64,000 nt of DNA from Candolleomyces eurysporus. Taxonomy: Eukaryota > Basidiomycota > Agaricomycetes > Agaricales > Psathyrellaceae. The DNA lies in the NCBI GenBank assembly GCA_027579435.1, contig JANBPK010001039.1:62001-126000 (forward strand), read 5' to 3'. Of this stretch, positions 60,413 through 64,000 are shown one piece after another. Positions within the stretch are counted from its first letter, which is position 1; each line of letters opens with the position of its first letter. The notes beneath the pieces were generated by a model. It was not told the origin of the DNA and ran no database searches. It saw only the letters and a list, made by a program, of their open reading frames with translations. The translations under genes were made by a program, and so were the position numbers.

Positions 60413-61870
60413 GGTGGAGGCAAGGAGGATGAGTGCGGTCTGATTTCTTTACGTTCTTTTTGTGTTGATTTTTTCTTGATTTTTTTTCCGGCTATTTATT
60501 GGGGCACTCTTTCGTCTCGTCATTTTTTTGGTGTATTTTTACGATCTTTGGTTCTTTCCTTTCCTCTCTCTCTCTTTGTGTTCTTGGTGCTCGTGGACGC
60601 TTACTACTCTTCATTCAACAGTCTAGTTTCCTACTTCATGTGTTCTTGGTGGGATTTTTCACATTCTCTTCGTCTTGGTTTTCTCTTTTTATCTTGGGTT
60701 TTACGCCTATCCCTCCCAAACCTCCCTTCCTTGCTTGGTGGTGGTGTGCAGTCCGTGGTCGTGTGTGTGGTGCGCCGCGGTAGTTGTCGGGCACGTCTTG
60801 GAGGGGAACGAAGTCCCCTTTTCCTCATTATATCCATCCGAGCAACATAACAACAACTCGCCTCGGTGCAGGCTTGGGAGCCTCTCTCTCTCACTCTTCA
60901 ACATATCATTATCCATTTCATNGNCCTTTCTNCTACCCCGCCTACTAGTAGGCGAGGCGATGGTGTCTGGCTTGGGCGATTCGGCCTACTCTTCTTTTGC
61001 TTCGACGTGGTGAGTCGTTTCCCGCTAGTATGATGTCGTCCGTTGTCTGACTATCGTTTTCCTTAGATCGTCATCTTCGGGAATCAGAACCTTCATCACC
61101 TCCCGATTCCACTTGTCGCCTCCACCCCAGCCCTCAGCCCTCTGAATTCACCATCATTGCTCTCTCATCAGCTGTCTCAACCCATCATCTCTCTCTCTCT
61201 ATTCGTCGCGCAATGCGACTGAGACCGACGACTAGATTCAACTCACTCTCAAATCATCTCTATGCTCACTCTTCATTCTTGCTCTCAGCTCCCGGCTTGC
61301 TGCCATTGGACAATTCCTCACACTCATACACGCTTGATACGATCACGGCTAACGACCTACGGATTGCTACCCCCCAAAAATGGCCCGCACTCGGGTACGA
61401 CGTGGTTCTTGATTTTGTGTTCCCTTTTCTCTTCTCTCTGTCTCTCTATCTCTCTCGGTCCTCGTATCCCAACGCACGTTTCTTCCTTATCGCTATCTAT
61501 AGAAGATTTCCCCTAAATTTTTTTCTGCTCGATCTGCCTGTCTGAGTGTATGTTTCCCTTTTCCATCATAACAGTTCTTGTCTTTCCGTCTTCCTCGCAA
61601 TATTCGGCTACCCGCTTGTGCTTCGAAGCAATTACTACTTTCTCTACATGCAATTTTCTCTCTCACTTACAATGGTTACCGGCTACCCTCTACAACATAT
61701 TTACGTCGATTTTTCTTTGCAATATACTTCTCTTTCTCTCGTCTCATGTCTTTCAGCGCGATCTTAAATATCGTCCAAATTTTCTCAGAATTGGCAAGTG
61801 GGGTTAATTATCTGTCTCGCTATCTAACTACCTATACTCTTCTGTCTATCGCCCTCGATTTCTGAATACA
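60413..61870. other. Pyrimidine-rich 3' region
   Basis: The first ~1.4 kb after the CBM21 stop is strongly T/C-rich on the plus strand, with runs of TTTTTT and CTCTCTCTCT, and contains Ns at 60922-60932. The frames here are Phe/Leu/Ser-rich by composition and are not genes. It is probably the 3' untranslated region and flank, or the pyrimidine-rich promoter of an unseen gene. Confidence 0.45.
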
Positions 61871-64000
61871 AGCTTCCTCTAAAGTTCTTCTTTCGCCTTC
61901 GACGGCCCAGAAAGTGGATGGACAAATGGCGAACAATGTGTGTAGCAGCTTCTTGATACAGTCCTGATGCTTCGATTCACATACCCGCATTCCGCCTCGG
62001 ATTCACTCACGGATAAAAGCTGAATGATGATGGATATTCAGAGGCATCCATAGTCACTGAGAGCCTCCTATCAGTAGCTCAACAGCAGCGCGCCCTTTAG
62101 AAGATGGAAGATGAATCGATGGGTATGTATGTATTGGGGGTGAGAGTGAGGTAAATATAACGTTACATGAGAGAACAATGGCGACCATATGCACAAAATG
62201 TGCGCAAAGTGCCTCACTTTCTGTTTCGAGGTCGATTTTGACAGACATCGCTTGCTACCGGCCGATCTAAGGGTGTCACCCTCATCTTTTTTCGGGGGCG
62301 CGTCTCTCAATACAACCTCGATATGTACTCACACGGGAAGACTAGTACGGAATCAGGGGGGCGCTGTTTCGAGGGGACTCGACGAGATTTGACTTGACTC
62401 GAACCCATCACCACGATGTGGAGTCGGTGGAGCCACAAGTGTATTCTTTCGGGTTTGAAGATGGAAGTCTCTTCTGATCGCCATACAGTGCCAATTCAGA
62501 GGCATTTGACTCCGACGTGAATCAGGGACCCAAGGACGCAAGTCCCTCGTCCCGTCCCTGTCCCCAGACCAACTTTATTTTAAATTTCGATCTGTTTAAT
62601 GCGGGGAAGGTGGGGGCTTCTTATGAGCCCCCGCGCCCCTTGATGCCCGACTCCCAAGAGGCACCTGGGCGCTTGGGGGATCGAATGGCCGATTGACGCC
62701 CCAAGGGTTGATTGTACTGTCAGTCTCCGGAGGTTCAAAGGCCTGATTTTTGGCAAAGTTCTTCCTTGTTTGGATTGTAGGCACGTAGAAGAATATGGGA
62801 GTACCCGCTATTCAGAAATCCGATTGGGAGCTGGGTCCGCGGACGGATGAAAGATGGATAGGGGCTTTGTGCCACCGACCTTCCACCGCAGGCGTTTCGA
62901 TGGAGGCATGAACATGCAAAAGTTTGAGTTGCCGATGTGTACCTTGAAGAAGAGGATCTTTAGGTGATGGTAATGACTAAACTTGTAATATCTGGTACGA
63001 ATGATGATATGCCTTGGTATGCGGGAGCTCCTGTCCTCATCGGCTGCTGGTACAAATCGAGGTATACCTGGTCGTGGCACTGGGTAAGATAGCAAATTTT
63101 CTCCCTCCCCAACCCACTGCAAAGCCGCTCGGCGACCGTAGATTGAATAGTCATACCGGCATGGGGCTCGAAGCACATGTCTTCCCGGTGGACATACACT
63201 CCACCCTTTCAGACACTGTGAAAAATTTAAGCTAGTATGAACCAACCGCAAGGGACTTCGGTAAATAACTTCAAGGTGTTTCCATCGGTATGTTCTAGTG
63301 TGTTTACGGGTATCGCCATACCAAATTTATTTCCTCTAAAACTAGTAGCAGACGTTTGAATTGAATTGAGTAAAATTAGCAGGCTTCTCTCATTCACTAT
63401 TCATACATGTTTGTCCTGTCTATCTGCGCACAACAGACCTTACTTGCTGTAGGCTCTATACATACGGTCAAGAGACCAGGTGTCGAAGTGGAGCTCACGG
63501 CTGAACGTTATCCGTGCAAAGGCCTGGATTGAAGGGGATCAAAGAAACCCCCCTGTCCACCGGATTCTCAAATGTCGGTTCAGGGGATACAGGAAGAGAA
63601 GGCTAGCACACTTCCTCGGTCAAATTGAGAATGAAAGGGTAAGTATCGGCCCTCGGGACGAGATCCTCATACTAGGTATAAGAATGTCAATCTGACAGCT
63701 GGCGGAAAACATGTCATTCTTCACAGCGTGGGTGGCTGGGAGCTCGTTCCGTAGAGCCGTTAGTGAGCATAAATCCGCCTACGAATCCCAAAGGAAGAAG
63801 GAAGGTCATTGATGGGCTTACATAGCCTACTCAAGCTTCCTATTGTTCTCAAATTGATACTGACCGTCCACAGTTCACGGTCTCGCGCCCGATTTGGGAG
63901 GCTCATAGAATGAGGCTTTGACTCATCGTCTTGTCGGAAGGAGTTACCTTTATCGGAAGAATGATGAAAAAGTCGAAGATGTTTGTGATTAGGCATCAGA
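61871..64000. other. No supported gene
   Basis: Only short frames. A 7-bp GC hairpin (GGGGGCT 62612-62618 with AGCCCCC 62626-62632) and a minus-strand frame around 62960-63200 with three Cys are visible, but I cannot support a gene. Confidence 0.35.

Noticed and set aside
60499..61870. Several Phe/Leu-rich frames of 60-124 codons
   Set aside because: They follow from the T/C-rich composition; no start context or domain.
62380..62460. tRNA-like GGTTCGAGTC on the minus strand
   Set aside because: Flanking bases do not form a T stem and no acceptor stem or anticodon arm can be drawn.

Overview
This window is a fungal nuclear locus, most likely from a mushroom-forming basidiomycete (Agaricomycetes). 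The evidence is dense splicing by short introns (about 50-75 nt, GT..AG, many with CTAAT/CTGAC-like branch points), expanded F-box/leucine-rich-type genes, a fungal NACHT NTPase with the typical basidiomycete N-terminus, and eukaryotic core genes (COX6, M17 aminopeptidase, an ABCC transporter, a GCN4-type bZIP). I cannot name the genus. I assembled gene models by hand from reading frames plus splice sites; most of the multi-exon models sum to exact codon multiples, which supports them.

Region 1 (1-16.5 kb) is accessory and rearranged. It holds three intact F-box paralogs of one family (52-1669 +, 8030-9651 -, 10076-11750 -), a short NACHT NTPase (2213-4180 +), two copies of an unrecognised coiled-coil gene (5105-6542 -, with an in-frame stop; 15054-15866 -, intact but shorter), and two F-box 3' remnants (about 4385-4580 and 16018-16485). 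A housekeeping leucyl aminopeptidase gene (12047-14325 -) and a MITE-like element with 25-bp perfect terminal inverted repeats (14530-14802) lie between them. F-box and coiled-coil genes have been copied together as a block.

Region 2 (16.5-35 kb) is mostly conserved: a full-length ABCC-type transporter (16563-23216 -), a ~130-bp minisatellite (24.3-25.0 kb), COX6 (26163-26631 -), a GCN4/cpc1-type bZIP factor with many upstream AUGs (28273-28848 +), a stand-alone nucleotidyltransferase (31406-32404 -) and a bestrophin/UPF0187-type anion channel (32621-34738 -).

Region 3 (35-44.4 kb) holds a 1,229-residue protein with an XPF-like core and helix-hairpin-helix end, resembling meiotic SHOC1/ZIP2 (35016-39234 +), an F-box gene with a 9-nt first exon (39649-41234 +), its decayed tandem copy (from 41538), and a small CBM21 protein with a PP1-docking motif (43080-44359 +).

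Region 4 (44.4-56 kb) is about 11.6 kb with no gene I can support. Region 5 (56-60.4 kb) is a large GC-rich CBM21/PP1-targeting protein, a distant paralog of the one at 43 kb, followed by pyrimidine-rich sequence and 3.6 kb without a supported gene.

The sequence is a draft consensus. Isolated Ns at 26558, 26571, 31661 and 56030 are extra bases that break otherwise intact genes, and one G appears to be missing near 56176. Frames should be read with that in mind. The most unusual content is the duplicated F-box plus coiled-coil block beside a NACHT gene that is itself bracketed by copies of an F-box 3' end.
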